From Limnohabitans sp. (GTDB lineage Bacteria; Bacteroidota; Bacteroidia; Flavobacteriales; Flavobacteriaceae): a stretch of DNA of 64,000 nt. The notes beneath the pieces are model-generated. The model was not told the origin of the DNA. It did not search any database and worked only from the letters and a program-made list of their open reading frames with translations. The DNA is taken from positions 18,157 through 82,156 of the forward strand of contig JASGCW010000008.1 in assembly GCA_030053945.1 (NCBI GenBank), given 5' to 3'. How positions within the stretch are numbered: position 1 is the stretch's first letter; each line of letters opens with the position of its first letter. The translations under genes were made by a program, and so were the position numbers. This document shows positions 9,471-18,387 of the stretch, piece after piece.

Positions 9471-10244
9471 TTAGTTATTTAAAAAGGTTATTGTTTTTTG
9501 GAAAAATTCAGTAGGATTTTCAGCGTGAAGCCAATGCCCTGCATTTGAAACGGTTTCGATTACAGCATTTGGAAAATGATGATAGATAGTTTCAAAATCA
9601 GCATCTAAAATATAATCTGATTTGTCACCTCGTAAAAATAATGTTTTTTTATCAAAATGATTCTCAAATGGAAGCGCATCTCCAATTACAGAAGTATTTT
9701 CGGTGAAAACTTTCAAATTGAATCGGAAGCCTAATTGTCCTTGTTCTACCCAGTATAGGTTTTTTAATAAGAATTGGCGTGTCCCAAAATCAGAAATGTA
9801 TTGTGAAACAATAGCTTCTACATCAGCTCTAGAAGGCTTTGTAGAAAAATCTACTGCATTTAAAGCTTCTAAAATAGTTTGATGATGTGGCGTGTAATAT
9901 TTTGGACCAATATCCGCCACAATCAGTTTTTCGACTAATTCAGGATAAGTTGTTGCGAGTAACATTGTTACTTTTCCGCCCATTGAATGTCCTATTACAT
10001 AAATGTTTTTTAGTTGATGTGCATTGCAATAGTCTATTACATCTTGAACCATAAAATGGTAACCCCATTCTGAGGTATGGAAACTTTTTCCGTGGTTGCG
10101 CATATCTAATGCGTGTACTTGATAACCCTGCTCTGCATATTGCGCTGCTAGTGTTTTCCAGTTGTCCGACATACCTAAGAAGCCGTGGATGATGATTAGA
10201 GGGTTGCCTTCTCCCGTTATATTGCTGTGTATTGTTTGGTTCAT
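9471..10244 (-). CDS. Alpha/beta hydrolase (YbfF-type esterase)
   Basis: A 257-aa alpha/beta-hydrolase with the nucleophile elbow GHSMGGK (Ser near residue 97), an N-terminal oxyanion motif HGFLGMSDNW, and the catalytic His near the C-terminus in SNAGHWLHAENP. Length and motifs match the YbfF group of short-chain acyl esterases. No signal peptide, so cytoplasmic. The physiological substrate cannot be read from the sequence. It lies between pdxJ and the small membrane protein gene, all on the minus strand. Confidence 0.85.
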   Translation of the reverse strand: MNQTIHSNITGEGNPLIIIHGFLGMSDNWKTLAAQYAEQGYQVHALDMRNHGKSFHTSEWGYHFMVQDVIDYCNAHQLKNIYVIGHSMGGKVTMLLATTYPELVEKLIVADIGPKYYTPHHQTILEALNAVDFSTKPSRADVEAIVSQYISDFGTRQFLLKNLYWVEQGQLGFRFNLKVFTENTSVIGDALPFENHFDKKTLFLRGDKSDYILDADFETIYHHFPNAVIETVSNAGHWLHAENPTEFFQKTITFLNN

Positions 10245-10304
10245 TTTCCTTAATCGTATTTTTTAAACTTCTTCAATCAACATTCGTTAATCTAAAATCT
10301 AAAA

Positions 10305-11030
10305 TCATTTCAACTTCATTAGATACATCTGCACCACGTTCTCCAATCCTAAATACAACGATTCAGAAATGAGTGCGTGACCAATAGAAACTTCTAACAA
10401 ACCTTCTATATTTTGATTAAAAAATTCAATATTGTCTAGACTTAAATCGTGACCAGCGTTTATACCCAATCCTAATTCGTTAGCTAATTTAGCCGATGCT
10501 ACGTAGGGTAAAATACCATCTTTGTTTCCTAAGCCGTATTGGTGTGCGTAGGCTTCGGTGTATAATTCAATTCTGTCAGTACCTGTTTCTTTTGCGCCTT
10601 CAATCATCTTCAAAACTGGATCTACAAATATAGAGGTTCTAATTCCGTTTCTTTTAAATTCGGCAATGACATCAATTAGGTATTCTTTATGAGTCACGGT
10701 GTCCCAACCTGCATTTGAAGTTAGCGCCCCAATAGCATCTGGAACTAGCGTTACTTGTGTGGGTTTACATTCTAAAACCAAATCGATGAAATTATGTTGC
10801 GGATTGCCTTCAATATTGTACTCCGTATAAACAACATCTTTCAAATCACGAGCATCTTGATATCGAATATGTCTTTCATCTGGACGAGGGTGTATGGTAA
10901 TTCCGTGGGCACCAAAACCTTGAATTCGTTTTGCGGCTTCTGTAACACTGGGTGTGTTTCCGCCACGAGAGTTTCTTAAAGTAGCAATTTTATTGATGTT
11001 TACACTTAACTTACAATTGTTTTGTGTCAT
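10305..11030 (-). CDS. pdxJ: Pyridoxine 5'-phosphate synthase PdxJ
   Basis: A 241-aa protein of the expected length. PdxJ condenses 1-deoxyxylulose 5-phosphate with 3-amino-2-oxopropyl phosphate to make pyridoxine 5'-phosphate, the last ring-forming step of the DXP-dependent vitamin B6 route. Family motifs are visible: LSVNINKIATLRNSRGG at the N-terminus, ITIHPRPDERHI with the conserved His/Arg, and LGINAGHDLSLDN near residues 190-203. The gene is divergent from the CBS-domain gene, with an intergenic gap of 97 bases. Confidence 0.97.
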   Translation of the reverse strand: MTQNNCKLSVNINKIATLRNSRGGNTPSVTEAAKRIQGFGAHGITIHPRPDERHIRYQDARDLKDVVYTEYNIEGNPQHNFIDLVLECKPTQVTLVPDAIGALTSNAGWDTVTHKEYLIDVIAEFKRNGIRTSIFVDPVLKMIEGAKETGTDRIELYTEAYAHQYGLGNKDGILPYVASAKLANELGLGINAGHDLSLDNIEFFNQNIEGLLEVSIGHALISESLYLGLENVVQMYLMKLK

Positions 11031-11127
11031 TTTAACCTTGATTTATTTAGTTTTGACAAAAATACAAACTTATGTAAGGTCATTCTCTTATTTTTTAATT
11101 ATTTTGCAATTGAAATTATTATACGAA

Positions 11128-11787
11128 ATGAATATTTTATCTGATTATATCAACCACGATTTTGCACCTCTAGATGCTAAGGATGCTGTGTCTTCAGCTC
11201 AGGATTTTTTTATAGACCTTAATTTTTCTCATTTTCCTGTTATTGAAAACGGAATCTTTATAGGAAATGTTTCTGCCGAAGATGTAGATGGATTTGATTT
11301 TAGCAAAAATCTGAATGAGTACAAGTATACCTTCGAGACGTTTTTTACACGTACCACTTCTGTATTGTTAGATGTTCTAGATGATTTTGCTAAAAATGAA
11401 TCTAATGTGATTCCAGTTTTAGATGAACAGAATAATTATGTAGGATATTATGAGCTAGAAGATGTAATACGCGTATTTAACGAAACTCCGTTTTTGAGAG
11501 AATTAGGTGGTGTTATTATTGTTGAAAAGGAGATAAATAAATATTCTTTTAGTCAAATAACACAAATCGTAGAAGGGAATAATGGTAAGTTATTAGGTGC
11601 TTTTATTTCTAATATTGATGCTGAAAAAGTTCAGGTAACTGTTAAATTAGGAGAAGGAGGAATGAATGATATTATTCAGACTTTTAGAAGATATGAATAT
11701 GAGATTATTTCAGAACATCAAGAAGATGAACACTTAAAAACATTGAAAGAACGTTCTGATTATTTAGATAAATATTTGAATATATAA
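11128..11787 (+). CDS. CBS-domain protein
   Basis: A 219-aa protein starting at the ATG at 11128 (MNILSDYINHDFAPLD); the open frame reaches back to 10954 but overlaps pdxJ and has no support. The first 130 residues form a pair of CBS motifs (FSHFPVIENGIFIGNVSAED and NVIPVLDEQNNYVGYYELEDV), which usually bind adenine nucleotides. The last part (ISNIDAEKVQVTVKL) resembles an ACT-like regulatory fold. The stop codon abuts the nadK start with no gap, so the two are translationally coupled, and a role linked to NAD/nucleotide sensing is possible but not proven. Confidence 0.85.
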   Translation: MNILSDYINHDFAPLDAKDAVSSAQDFFIDLNFSHFPVIENGIFIGNVSAEDVDGFDFSKNLNEYKYTFETFFTRTTSVLLDVLDDFAKNESNVIPVLDEQNNYVGYYELEDVIRVFNETPFLRELGGVIIVEKEINKYSFSQITQIVEGNNGKLLGAFISNIDAEKVQVTVKLGEGGMNDIIQTFRRYEYEIISEHQEDEHLKTLKERSDYLDKYLNI

Positions 11788-12672
11788 ATGAAAGTCGCCA
11801 TATACGGACAATATTATCAGAACACTACTTCGCCTATTGTTGAGCGACTGTTTCACTTTTTAGAGATTAATAAAGTCGATTTTACTATTGAAGCTAATTT
11901 TTTGCAAATGCTTCAAGATAATAAAGCAATCACTATAGATTTGCCAACTTTTTCAAGTTATAAGGATTTAGACGAATCTTATGATATGTTGTTGAGTGTG
12001 GGAGGAGATGGTACTTTTTTAAGAGCAGCTACTTATGTAAGAGACTCAGGGATTCCTATATTAGGGATCAATGCAGGAAGATTAGGTTTTTTGGCAAACG
12101 TACAACAAGAAAATATTGAGAAGTTTTTGAAACTTGTTATCAATAAAGAGTATAAAATTTCCGAAAGAACTTTATTGAGTGTTACTTGTTCTCCCGAAAT
12201 AGAATCATTGAAAGAACTAAACTTTGCGATGAATGAAATTACAGTTAGTCGTAAAGATACCACTTCGATGATTACTATTGAAACTTATCTTAATGATGAA
12301 TATTTGACTTCTTATTGGGCAGATGGGCTTATCATTTCAACACCTACTGGGTCAACAGGATATTCTTTGAGTTGTGGAGGCCCTATTTTGACTCCAGATG
12401 CAACGAGTTTAGTTATAACTCCTATAGCACCACATAATTTGAATGCAAGACCTATTGTGATTCCTGATACAACTGTGTTGAAATTGAAAGTGACAGGAAG
12501 AGAAGAAAATTATCTTGTATCATTAGATTCTAGAATTACCTCTGTCAAGAATGAGAGTATTCTTACACTTCAAAAGACACCATTTAAAATTAAAATGGTT
12601 GAAATTACAGATGAAACTTTTTTGAAAACACTTCGAAAAAAATTACTCTTTGGAGAAGATAGAAGGAATTAA
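11788..12672 (+). CDS. nadK: NAD kinase
   Basis: A 294-aa enzyme that phosphorylates NAD to NADP. The GGDGTFLRAA motif (residues about 72-81) is the family's catalytic signature; the NE-type motif (FAMNEITVSRKDT) and the glycine-rich TPTGSTGYSLSCGGPI follow in the correct order. Normal length. It begins directly after the CBS-gene stop codon and is followed by tsaB after 51 bases, forming a three-gene plus-strand unit. Confidence 0.97.
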   Translation: MKVAIYGQYYQNTTSPIVERLFHFLEINKVDFTIEANFLQMLQDNKAITIDLPTFSSYKDLDESYDMLLSVGGDGTFLRAATYVRDSGIPILGINAGRLGFLANVQQENIEKFLKLVINKEYKISERTLLSVTCSPEIESLKELNFAMNEITVSRKDTTSMITIETYLNDEYLTSYWADGLIISTPTGSTGYSLSCGGPILTPDATSLVITPIAPHNLNARPIVIPDTTVLKLKVTGREENYLVSLDSRITSVKNESILTLQKTPFKIKMVEITDETFLKTLRKKLLFGEDRRN

Positions 12673-12723
12673 TTTTTCAAATTATTTATTTGTTCTTGTA
12701 CCTTTGCCAAACAATATCAGGTT

Positions 12724-13389
12724 ATGGCATATATTTTACATCTTGAAACAGCTACTAGAAACTGTTCCGTTTCTGTTGCGGAAAACGGGAAAACAATTTT
12801 TTGTCAAGAAATTGCAGAAAGTGGTTATTCACACGCAGAAAAACTACACCTATTTATAGAAGAAGTTTTGACTCAAGCAAAAATTACTTTCAATGAGTTG
12901 AATGCAATAGCTGTTAGTCAAGGACCTGGTTCTTATACAGGGCTTCGTATAGGGGTTTCGGCAGCAAAAGGATTCTGTTATGGTTTGCAAATTCCGCTTA
13001 TTGCTATAGATACACTAGAGGTTTTAGCTAGAAAGATAAATAGGGTAGAAGGTGTAATTGTACCAATGATTGATGCTCGTAGAATGGAATGTTATACGGC
13101 TGTTTTTGATTCAGAATATAGAAATGTAAGAGAAGTTCAATCTGAGATTATTACTGAAACTTCATTTTCTGATATAAGTGAAAAGATTCATTTAGTTGGA
13201 GATGGAGCTATGAAATGTAAAGAAGTATTAAAAGATGAGAAATTTATTTTTTATCCAGAGTTAGAATTTCCTTCTGCAAATGAAATGAGTTTCTTGGCTT
13301 ATGAAAAATATAAAATAAACGACACAGTTGATGTCGCTTATTTTGAACCTTTTTATTTGAAAGATTTTATTCTCAATTCAGGTAAATAA
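12724..13389 (+). CDS. tsaB: tRNA threonylcarbamoyladenosine biosynthesis protein TsaB
   Basis: A 221-aa protein of the YeaZ family. It starts with ILHLETATRNCSVSVAENGK, the ASKHA-fold phosphate-binding strand pair, and has SQGPGSYTGLRIGVSAAKGF, the family hallmark. TsaB is the partner and scaffold of the TsaD/TsaE complex that makes t6A37 in ANN-decoding tRNAs. The start ATG at 12724 gives the motif at the expected place. The stop lies one base from the convergent mscS gene. Confidence 0.95.
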   Translation: MAYILHLETATRNCSVSVAENGKTIFCQEIAESGYSHAEKLHLFIEEVLTQAKITFNELNAIAVSQGPGSYTGLRIGVSAAKGFCYGLQIPLIAIDTLEVLARKINRVEGVIVPMIDARRMECYTAVFDSEYRNVREVQSEIITETSFSDISEKIHLVGDGAMKCKEVLKDEKFIFYPELEFPSANEMSFLAYEKYKINDTVDVAYFEPFYLKDFILNSGK

Positions 13390-13390
13390 T

Positions 13391-14140
13391 TTAGTGAAGA
13401 GACTCTAAAATTTCAGATTTTGCTTCCATAAAATCGCCAGATTCTGTCCATACTCTTACAAGATAGGTAACGCCAGTTTCAGAATAATTTGAAATATAAA
13501 TTTCAGGATTTGGATTTTTTAATATTAGGTGGTTGCCGTTAATAGTTTTTTCGATTTTTGATTTTATTTCGGAAGAATTATTTTCGTGTGTGATTGTAAT
13601 TTCAAAATCGTTTCTAGTGGTGTTTTTTTGGGATAAATTTTTAATTTTTCCGTTTGACAATAAGCCATTAGGAATGTAAACCACATGATTGTTTGCAGTG
13701 ATAATTTTGGTTGAAAAAATTTGAATATCATCAACTTTTCCAATTTCTCCTTGAGATTCTATTTTATCTCCAACCTTAAAAGGTTTGAAAAGAACTATTA
13801 AAATTCCTCCTGCAAAGTTTGCTAATGAGCCTTGGAGTGATAATCCTACTGCAAGACCTGCTGCTCCTAAAATGGCTACAAAAGAAGATGTTTCTACGCC
13901 TAGTTTTGATATCACAGCAATGAAAACTAATCCTCTTATAGTCCAGTAAGTCAAATCTTCTAAGAATTCGACTAAGGTAAGTTCTACTTTACGATGTAGT
14001 AATATTTTTTTAAGATTTCTTGTGATAAATTTTGACAACCATAGACCGACAATAAGTATTATAGCTGCGGTAATTATATTTGTTGAATATTTAATTACAT
14101 ATTCACTTAAGATTTTTATGTAGTATTCTTTATTTTTCAT
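13391..14140 (-). CDS. Small-conductance mechanosensitive channel (MscS family)
   Basis: A 249-aa inner-membrane protein with three TM helices (about residues 18-36, 64-82 and 85-110). The third is the glycine/alanine-rich pore helix AILGAAGLAVGLSLQGSLANFAGGILI. The beta domain follows with FKPFKVGDKIE and the soluble alpha/beta domain closes the vestibule. It should open on membrane tension to release solutes during hypo-osmotic shock. Convergent with tsaB; the neighbour upstream is separated by a terminator. Confidence 0.93.
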   Translation of the reverse strand: MKNKEYYIKILSEYVIKYSTNIITAAIILIVGLWLSKFITRNLKKILLHRKVELTLVEFLEDLTYWTIRGLVFIAVISKLGVETSSFVAILGAAGLAVGLSLQGSLANFAGGILIVLFKPFKVGDKIESQGEIGKVDDIQIFSTKIITANNHVVYIPNGLLSNGKIKNLSQKNTTRNDFEITITHENNSSEIKSKIEKTINGNHLILKNPNPEIYISNYSETGVTYLVRVWTESGDFMEAKSEILESLH

Positions 14141-14144
14141 TTTA

Positions 14145-14179
14145 ATATAAAAAGGTCAGAGATATAATCTCTAACCTTT
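14145..14179 (-). terminator. Rho-independent terminator after the Lys/Glu-rich helical protein gene
   Basis: On the minus strand a 13-bp stem (14179-14167 with 14163-14151, including one G-T pair that works only in the minus-strand RNA) and a 3-base loop, followed by a T-rich tail. Confidence 0.75.
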
Positions 14180-14199
14180 AAAGTATGTGAAATTTAATA

Positions 14200-14547
14200 T
14201 TATTTAGTTTCTTCTGTTTTTTCTTCAGTTGAATCTGTCAAGTCGGCAACTTTTTCTTTTGCAGTATCAACCGCATCGTGAGCTAGTTCTTCTACTTTTT
14301 CAATAGCTTCGCTTGCTTTTTCTTTTACGGTTTCTACAACATTATTTATTGTTTCAGCTGCTTGAGGAACATATTCTTTGACTTTTTCCCCTGCTTGTTC
14401 AGCAAAATCTTCTACTTTTTCTATAAGTGGAGCTGCGCTTTCTTTTGCTTTTGCGATAGCATCATCAGCAAAATCTTCTACCTTGTCGACTACTTCTTCG
14501 ACTTTTTTTGAACCAAAAAGATTCTTAAAAAAACTTCCTATTCCCAT
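14200..14547 (-). CDS. Lys/Glu-rich helical repeat protein (YtxH/LEA-like), function unknown
   Basis: A 115-aa protein made of repeating 11- and 22-residue helical units rich in Lys, Glu and Ala (VEEVVDKVEDFADDAIAKAK, VKEKASEAIEKVEELAHDAV). The short N-terminus MGIGSFFKNLFGSKK is hydrophobic and basic but not a signal peptide. The pattern resembles LEA-like or apolipoprotein-like amphipathic helices that bind membranes or act in stress. No enzymatic motif. It lies between mscS and dodecin with its own terminator; the function is not known. Confidence 0.7.
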   Translation of the reverse strand: MGIGSFFKNLFGSKKVEEVVDKVEDFADDAIAKAKESAAPLIEKVEDFAEQAGEKVKEYVPQAAETINNVVETVKEKASEAIEKVEELAHDAVDTAKEKVADLTDSTEEKTEETK

Positions 14548-14601
14548 TTTTGTTTAATTTAACTTGTTTCAATTGTAATATTACAATTTTATTTGGAAAA
14601 T

Positions 14602-14633
14602 AAAAAATGCGCTTTAAAGTAAACGCATTTTTT
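14602..14633 (-). terminator. Rho-independent terminator after dodecin gene
   Basis: A 10-bp stem AAAAAATGCG / CGCATTTTTT (14602-14611, 14624-14633) with a 12-base loop, just downstream of the dodecin stop codon on the minus strand. Confidence 0.75.
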
Positions 14634-14653
14634 GAATTTATAAGTGAATATTA

Positions 14654-14854
14654 TTATTCTATCTCAAATGTGAGTTTTAGGTTGACTCTAAATTCTGTTA
14701 CATTGCCATCTTTTACAGTGGCGCTTTGTTCTTGAACATATACAGAACGAATATGTTTTACAGATTTAGATGCTTTTTCTACAGCTTTTCTAGTTGCATC
14801 TTCCCAACTTTTGTCTGAATTAGACATTACTTCGATTACTTTTAGTACTGACAT
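14654..14854 (-). CDS. Dodecin family protein
   Basis: A 66-aa protein with the typical dodecin layout: beta strand (VLKVIEVMSNSDKSWEDATR), one helix (KAVEKASKSVKHIRSVYVQE) and two final strands ending in FRVNLKLTFEIE. Dodecins assemble into hollow dodecamers that bind and store flavins or related compounds. The conserved SxKSWEDA segment is present. Its own terminator follows, so it is probably transcribed alone. Confidence 0.92.
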   Translation of the reverse strand: MSVLKVIEVMSNSDKSWEDATRKAVEKASKSVKHIRSVYVQEQSATVKDGNVTEFRVNLKLTFEIE

Positions 14855-14916
14855 AGTTTTTTGTTTTGTGTTAATGATTACTAAAAGTATAAAATTTTTA
14901 TTTGATTAGCAATTGA

Positions 14917-15813
14917 TTAACCATTTATTGCTTCTACCTTAATCTCTTGGTCGTGTAACATTTCTTTTAGCATATTTTCAATGCCATTTTTTAATGTAAA
15001 CGTAGATGATGGACAACCACTGCAAGCACCTTGAAGAACAACTTTTACTTTCTTTTCTTCTTCGGCATACGAGTCAAATAAGATGTTGCCGCCATCAGCA
15101 GCTACTGCTGGTTTTATATATTCATCAATTATATTGATTATTTTTTGAGAAGTTGCGTCTAGATTATCAAAGTTGTGTATTTCTTGTTTTGCTTGAATTT
15201 CTGATTGGTGAACTTTGGTTTCATCTACCGCAATTCCACCGTTTTCTAAAAATTCTTTTATGAAAACTCTAATCTCATTTGTTACATCCTGCCATTCACT
15301 CACACTATATTTTGTGATAGAAATATAATTCTGATCAAAAAAGACTTCTTTTACAAATGGGAATTTGAATAACTCTTTAGCTAAGGGAGAAGCTTCTGTT
15401 TCATCTATATTTTTACATTCTATAATTGTTTTTGTTAAAGCTTTGTTTGCTACAAATTTCATCACACTTGGATTAGGTGTGCTTTCAGCATAGATTGTAA
15501 TAGGAGTTTTTTTGTTTTCTTCTATAACTTTTACGATTTCGCCTCCAGCATTTACATAATTTTCAATTTGTTCGGCTACTTCAAATTTTACATCATTCCA
15601 TTCTACAATGCTAAATTTTTCAATAGCAATAAAATTTCCTGATATATAAACTGTTTTTACAAATGGTAAATAAAATAATTGTTGTGCTAATTGAGAATTT
15701 TTACATTCATCAATATTCTTGAATTCATAACTTTTATTTGGAGAAATAAAGTAAGAAAATTCAAATTTTAAAATGCTTGGATTGTTGGTCTCTTTTATAG
15801 TAATAAGTTTCAT
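14917..15813 (-). CDS. Nfu-type iron-sulfur cluster carrier with two Nfu N-terminal domains
   Basis: A 298-aa protein. Two tandem Nfu N-terminal domains are visible (residues about 8-90 and 105-190, each with a version of NPSxxKFxxN/S followed by PLAxxLFxxPFVKxVyI). The C-terminal domain (about 215-290) is the NifU-like scaffold domain with GACSGCPSST, whose two cysteines hold a [4Fe-4S] cluster in the dimer. It delivers clusters to client proteins. The duplicated N-terminal domain is unusual against one-domain bacterial NfuA, but I recall the same arrangement in other Bacteroidota. Stands alone. Confidence 0.92.
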   Translation of the reverse strand: MKLITIKETNNPSILKFEFSYFISPNKSYEFKNIDECKNSQLAQQLFYLPFVKTVYISGNFIAIEKFSIVEWNDVKFEVAEQIENYVNAGGEIVKVIEENKKTPITIYAESTPNPSVMKFVANKALTKTIIECKNIDETEASPLAKELFKFPFVKEVFFDQNYISITKYSVSEWQDVTNEIRVFIKEFLENGGIAVDETKVHQSEIQAKQEIHNFDNLDATSQKIINIIDEYIKPAVAADGGNILFDSYAEEEKKVKVVLQGACSGCPSSTFTLKNGIENMLKEMLHDQEIKVEAING

Positions 15814-15933
15814 TCCTTTTGTTTTGAAGATAAATTTATAAAGACATATTGTCTTTTTTTTACAAAATTATGAAACTTTATGGCTTTAAATAGTTCAAAG
15901 AATATTTTCTTTTACAATAATCTAAAAAAAATC

Positions 15934-15964
15934 TTGTTATAAGTGTTATAAAAATATATCTTTG
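15934..15964 (+). promoter_or_regulatory. Promoter of the PorP/SprF family gene
   Basis: TTG (15934-15936), 20 bases, TATCTTTG (15957-15964): a near-perfect Bacteroidota housekeeping promoter, 26 bases before the start codon. Confidence 0.8.
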
Positions 15965-15990
15965 GGCATTATATTGTAAAAATATTTAGA

Positions 15991-16992
15991 ATGAACTTTA
16001 AAAATATTTCCCTGTTAGTATTACTTTTTGTAATTCAAATTGGTTTTTCGCAGGAAGGGATACCTGTATATTCAGATTATCTTTCAGATAATTATTATCT
16101 AATACATCCATCAATGGCTGGTGGTTCAAATTGTTCAAAAGTTCGTTTGACGACACGTCAGCAATGGTTTGGTAATTCAGATGCTCCTTCATTGCAAACT
16201 TTGAGTTATAATGGTAAAATTGGTGATAAAGGTTCAGCACTTGGTGCAATTCTTTTTACAGATGTTAATGGTTATCACTCACAAAAAGGTGCTAAATTGA
16301 CTTATGCGCACCATTTGATGTTTTCTAGAAGTACTGTAGATCTAAATCAGTTGTCTTTTGGTTTAAGTGTAGGTTTTATACAAAATCAGTTAGATCAAAC
16401 TACATTTGACCCTAGGGATTTTGACCCTATTGTTTCTCCTGTTATTGCTAGATCAACTTATTTTAATGTTGATTTTGGTGCTTCATATAATGTTTATGAT
16501 TTTTATTTACATGCGACTGTAAAAAACGCTTTGTTTAGAAGTAGAGATTTATATACAGGATTTGAATCAGATAACTTAAGAAAATATTTGTTGAGTTTTG
16601 GATATACTTTTGGTGATTCAAGAAAACTATTGTGGGAACCTTCTCTATTATTCCAAATGGTTGAAAGAACAAAGGAAAAAGCTATAGACGGAAATCTTAA
16701 AGTTTATAAAACTTTAGAATTTGGAAAATTATGGGGCGGACTTTCTTATAGAAGAAGTTTTGATGGTACACAATATATTGATGGTACTCAACTTAAGAAT
16801 CAATATTTACAATATGTTACTCCATTTGTTGGTGTAAATTATAAAAAGTTTATGGTAGCATATACTTATTCACATGTTTTAGGAGATATTAAATTTGAAA
16901 CAGGTGGATTTCATCAACTAACGTTAGGTTTCAATTTCGGTTGTAAGAAAGATAGATACGATTGTAATTGTCCTGCTGTAAATTCATTATAA
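15991..16992 (+). CDS. Type IX secretion system PorP/SprF family outer-membrane protein
   Basis: A 333-aa protein with a signal peptide ending at FSQ (residue 20) and a membrane beta-barrel body. The segment DNYYLIHPSMAGGSNCSKVRLTTRQQW is the family signature: PorP/SprF proteins begin with a stretch of the form Y-x-x-NPAxAG followed by a basic QW motif. Members partner with T9SS machinery or with the C-terminal sorting domains of secreted proteins. No gliding or secretion partner gene lies next to it, so the specific partner is not known. A strong promoter lies upstream and a terminator follows. Confidence 0.88.
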   Translation: MNFKNISLLVLLFVIQIGFSQEGIPVYSDYLSDNYYLIHPSMAGGSNCSKVRLTTRQQWFGNSDAPSLQTLSYNGKIGDKGSALGAILFTDVNGYHSQKGAKLTYAHHLMFSRSTVDLNQLSFGLSVGFIQNQLDQTTFDPRDFDPIVSPVIARSTYFNVDFGASYNVYDFYLHATVKNALFRSRDLYTGFESDNLRKYLLSFGYTFGDSRKLLWEPSLLFQMVERTKEKAIDGNLKVYKTLEFGKLWGGLSYRRSFDGTQYIDGTQLKNQYLQYVTPFVGVNYKKFMVAYTYSHVLGDIKFETGGFHQLTLGFNFGCKKDRYDCNCPAVNSL

Positions 16993-16997
16993 AATTT

Positions 16998-17020
16998 ATC
17001 CCGATTTTTCGGGATTTTTT
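16998..17020 (+). terminator. Rho-independent terminator after PorP/SprF gene
   Basis: Perfect stem ATCCCGA / TCGGGAT (16998-17004, 17009-17015) with a 4-base loop and a T6 tail. Confidence 0.85.
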
Positions 17021-17032
17021 ATTTAAAATAAT

Positions 17033-17542
17033 ATGGTAATTAGAGAAGTAAATGGTAAATCACCACAAATCCCTCAGGATTGTTTTGTGGCTGAAAATGC
17101 TACTATTGTTGGAGATGTGGCATTTGGAGAAAATTGTAGTGTATGGTTTAATGCTGTTATTCGTGGAGATGTTCATTTTATCAAAATAGGGAATAAAGTA
17201 AATATTCAAGATGGAGCGGTTATTCATTGTACTTATTTGAAGCATCCAACCATTATAGGGAATAATGTTTCTATAGGACACAATGCAGTTGTTCACGGGT
17301 GTGAAATAAAAGACAATGTGCTCATAGGTATGGGGGCAATTGTTATGGATGGATGTGTTGTTGAAAGTAATTCAATTATTGCAGCAGGATCTGTAGTAAC
17401 ACAAAATACAACTGTAGAATCAGGAGCAATTTATGCTGGGGTTCCTGCAAAAAAAGTAAAAGATATTAATCAGAGTGATTTCGCAGGCGAAATAGAGCGT
17501 ATTTCTAATAATTATGTGATGTATTCTAGTTGGTTTAAATAA
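17033..17542 (+). CDS. Gamma-carbonic anhydrase-like hexapeptide-repeat protein
   Basis: A 169-aa left-handed beta-helix protein with hexapeptide repeats (ATIVGDVAFGENCSVWFNAV and similar) and the metal-ligand region typical of the family: IRGDVHFIKIG, HCTYLKHPTIIG, and IGHNAVVHGCEI, providing the His ligands. It is close to YrdA/PaaY-type proteins. The activity may be CO2 hydration or simply metal binding; many members have no proven carbonic anhydrase activity. It follows the PorP terminator and converges with murI. Confidence 0.88.
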   Translation: MVIREVNGKSPQIPQDCFVAENATIVGDVAFGENCSVWFNAVIRGDVHFIKIGNKVNIQDGAVIHCTYLKHPTIIGNNVSIGHNAVVHGCEIKDNVLIGMGAIVMDGCVVESNSIIAAGSVVTQNTTVESGAIYAGVPAKKVKDINQSDFAGEIERISNNYVMYSSWFK

Positions 17543-17546
17543 TTAA

Positions 17547-18326
17547 TTAGAAATCTTTTTCGAAAACATTTTCAGTAAATCCTAAAATATTTTTTAGTAC
17601 AGTCGCATCGCTATTTGTATAAAAAATGGTTTTGCTGTTTTCTGATGATAAGTTAATTAGATTGTTTTTCTCTAATATCGATTTAGTTTGTTTTGCCACA
17701 GCTTGACCAGAGTCTATAATTTTGATGTGTTCAGGTAGAATTTTCTTTATTTGGGGAATTAAATATGGGTAATGACTACATCCTAAGACTAGATAGTCTA
17801 TATTAGCCGTAATCATAGGGCGAAGATAGAGTTTGAGTAAATTTTTCATTTCTTCAGACTCTATTTTTCCGTTTTCTATTAATTCAACAAGACCATAACC
17901 TACTTGTTCTAGTATTTTTATGTTAGAATAGTTTTCAACTTGTCTATTAAATAATTCGCTGTTTAGTGTCCCCTTTGTAGCTAGAATCCCTATAGTTTGT
18001 GTTTCCGAGAGATTAGCCGCAGGTTTTATAGCAGGTTCTATTCCTATAAAAGGGATGTCATATTTAGCTCTTAATTCTTTTATAGCATTGGTAGTTGCTG
18101 TGTTACAAGCAACTACAATTAATTTGCATTTTTGCCCTAGTAAGAAGTCAACATTTTTAAAGCAAAGATTTATGATTTCTTCTTTCGTTTTTTTTCCGTA
18201 TGGTGCATTCTTACTATCAGCAAGATAAATAGTATTTTCATTTGGCAAAAGCTGATGGATTTCTTTCCAAATTGATGTGCCTCCTATTCCTGAATCAAAT
18301 AAACCTATTGGATGTGTATTACTCAT
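17547..18326 (-). CDS. murI: Glutamate racemase
   Basis: A 259-aa enzyme that makes D-glutamate for peptidoglycan. The catalytic cysteines are in VVACNTATTNAI and LGCSHYPYL, and the N-terminal FDSGIGGTSIWKEI motif is present. Normal length. It lies downstream of the bamA-ompH cluster, but a terminator at 18342-18370 separates it from the OmpH gene. It converges with the hexapeptide protein gene. Confidence 0.96.
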   Translation of the reverse strand: MSNTHPIGLFDSGIGGTSIWKEIHQLLPNENTIYLADSKNAPYGKKTKEEIINLCFKNVDFLLGQKCKLIVVACNTATTNAIKELRAKYDIPFIGIEPAIKPAANLSETQTIGILATKGTLNSELFNRQVENYSNIKILEQVGYGLVELIENGKIESEEMKNLLKLYLRPMITANIDYLVLGCSHYPYLIPQIKKILPEHIKIIDSGQAVAKQTKSILEKNNLINLSSENSKTIFYTNSDATVLKNILGFTENVFEKDF

Positions 18327-18341
18327 AAAACAAATGTAAAA

Positions 18342-18372
18342 AAAAACTGCGCTAAATTTTAGCGCAGTTTTT
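18342..18372 (-). terminator. Rho-independent terminator after second OmpH gene
   Basis: A 12-bp perfect inverted repeat AACTGCGCTAAA / TTTAGCGCAGTT (18345-18356, 18358-18369) with the minus-strand T run to its left. It lies between the OmpH stop and the murI start. Confidence 0.85.
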
Positions 18373-18387
18373 AAGTATTTTTATTGA

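Noticed and set aside
10954..11127. Longer N-terminus for the CBS-domain protein
   Set aside because: It overlaps pdxJ on the other strand and encodes a Leu/Phe-rich leader without family support; the ATG at 11128 fits better.
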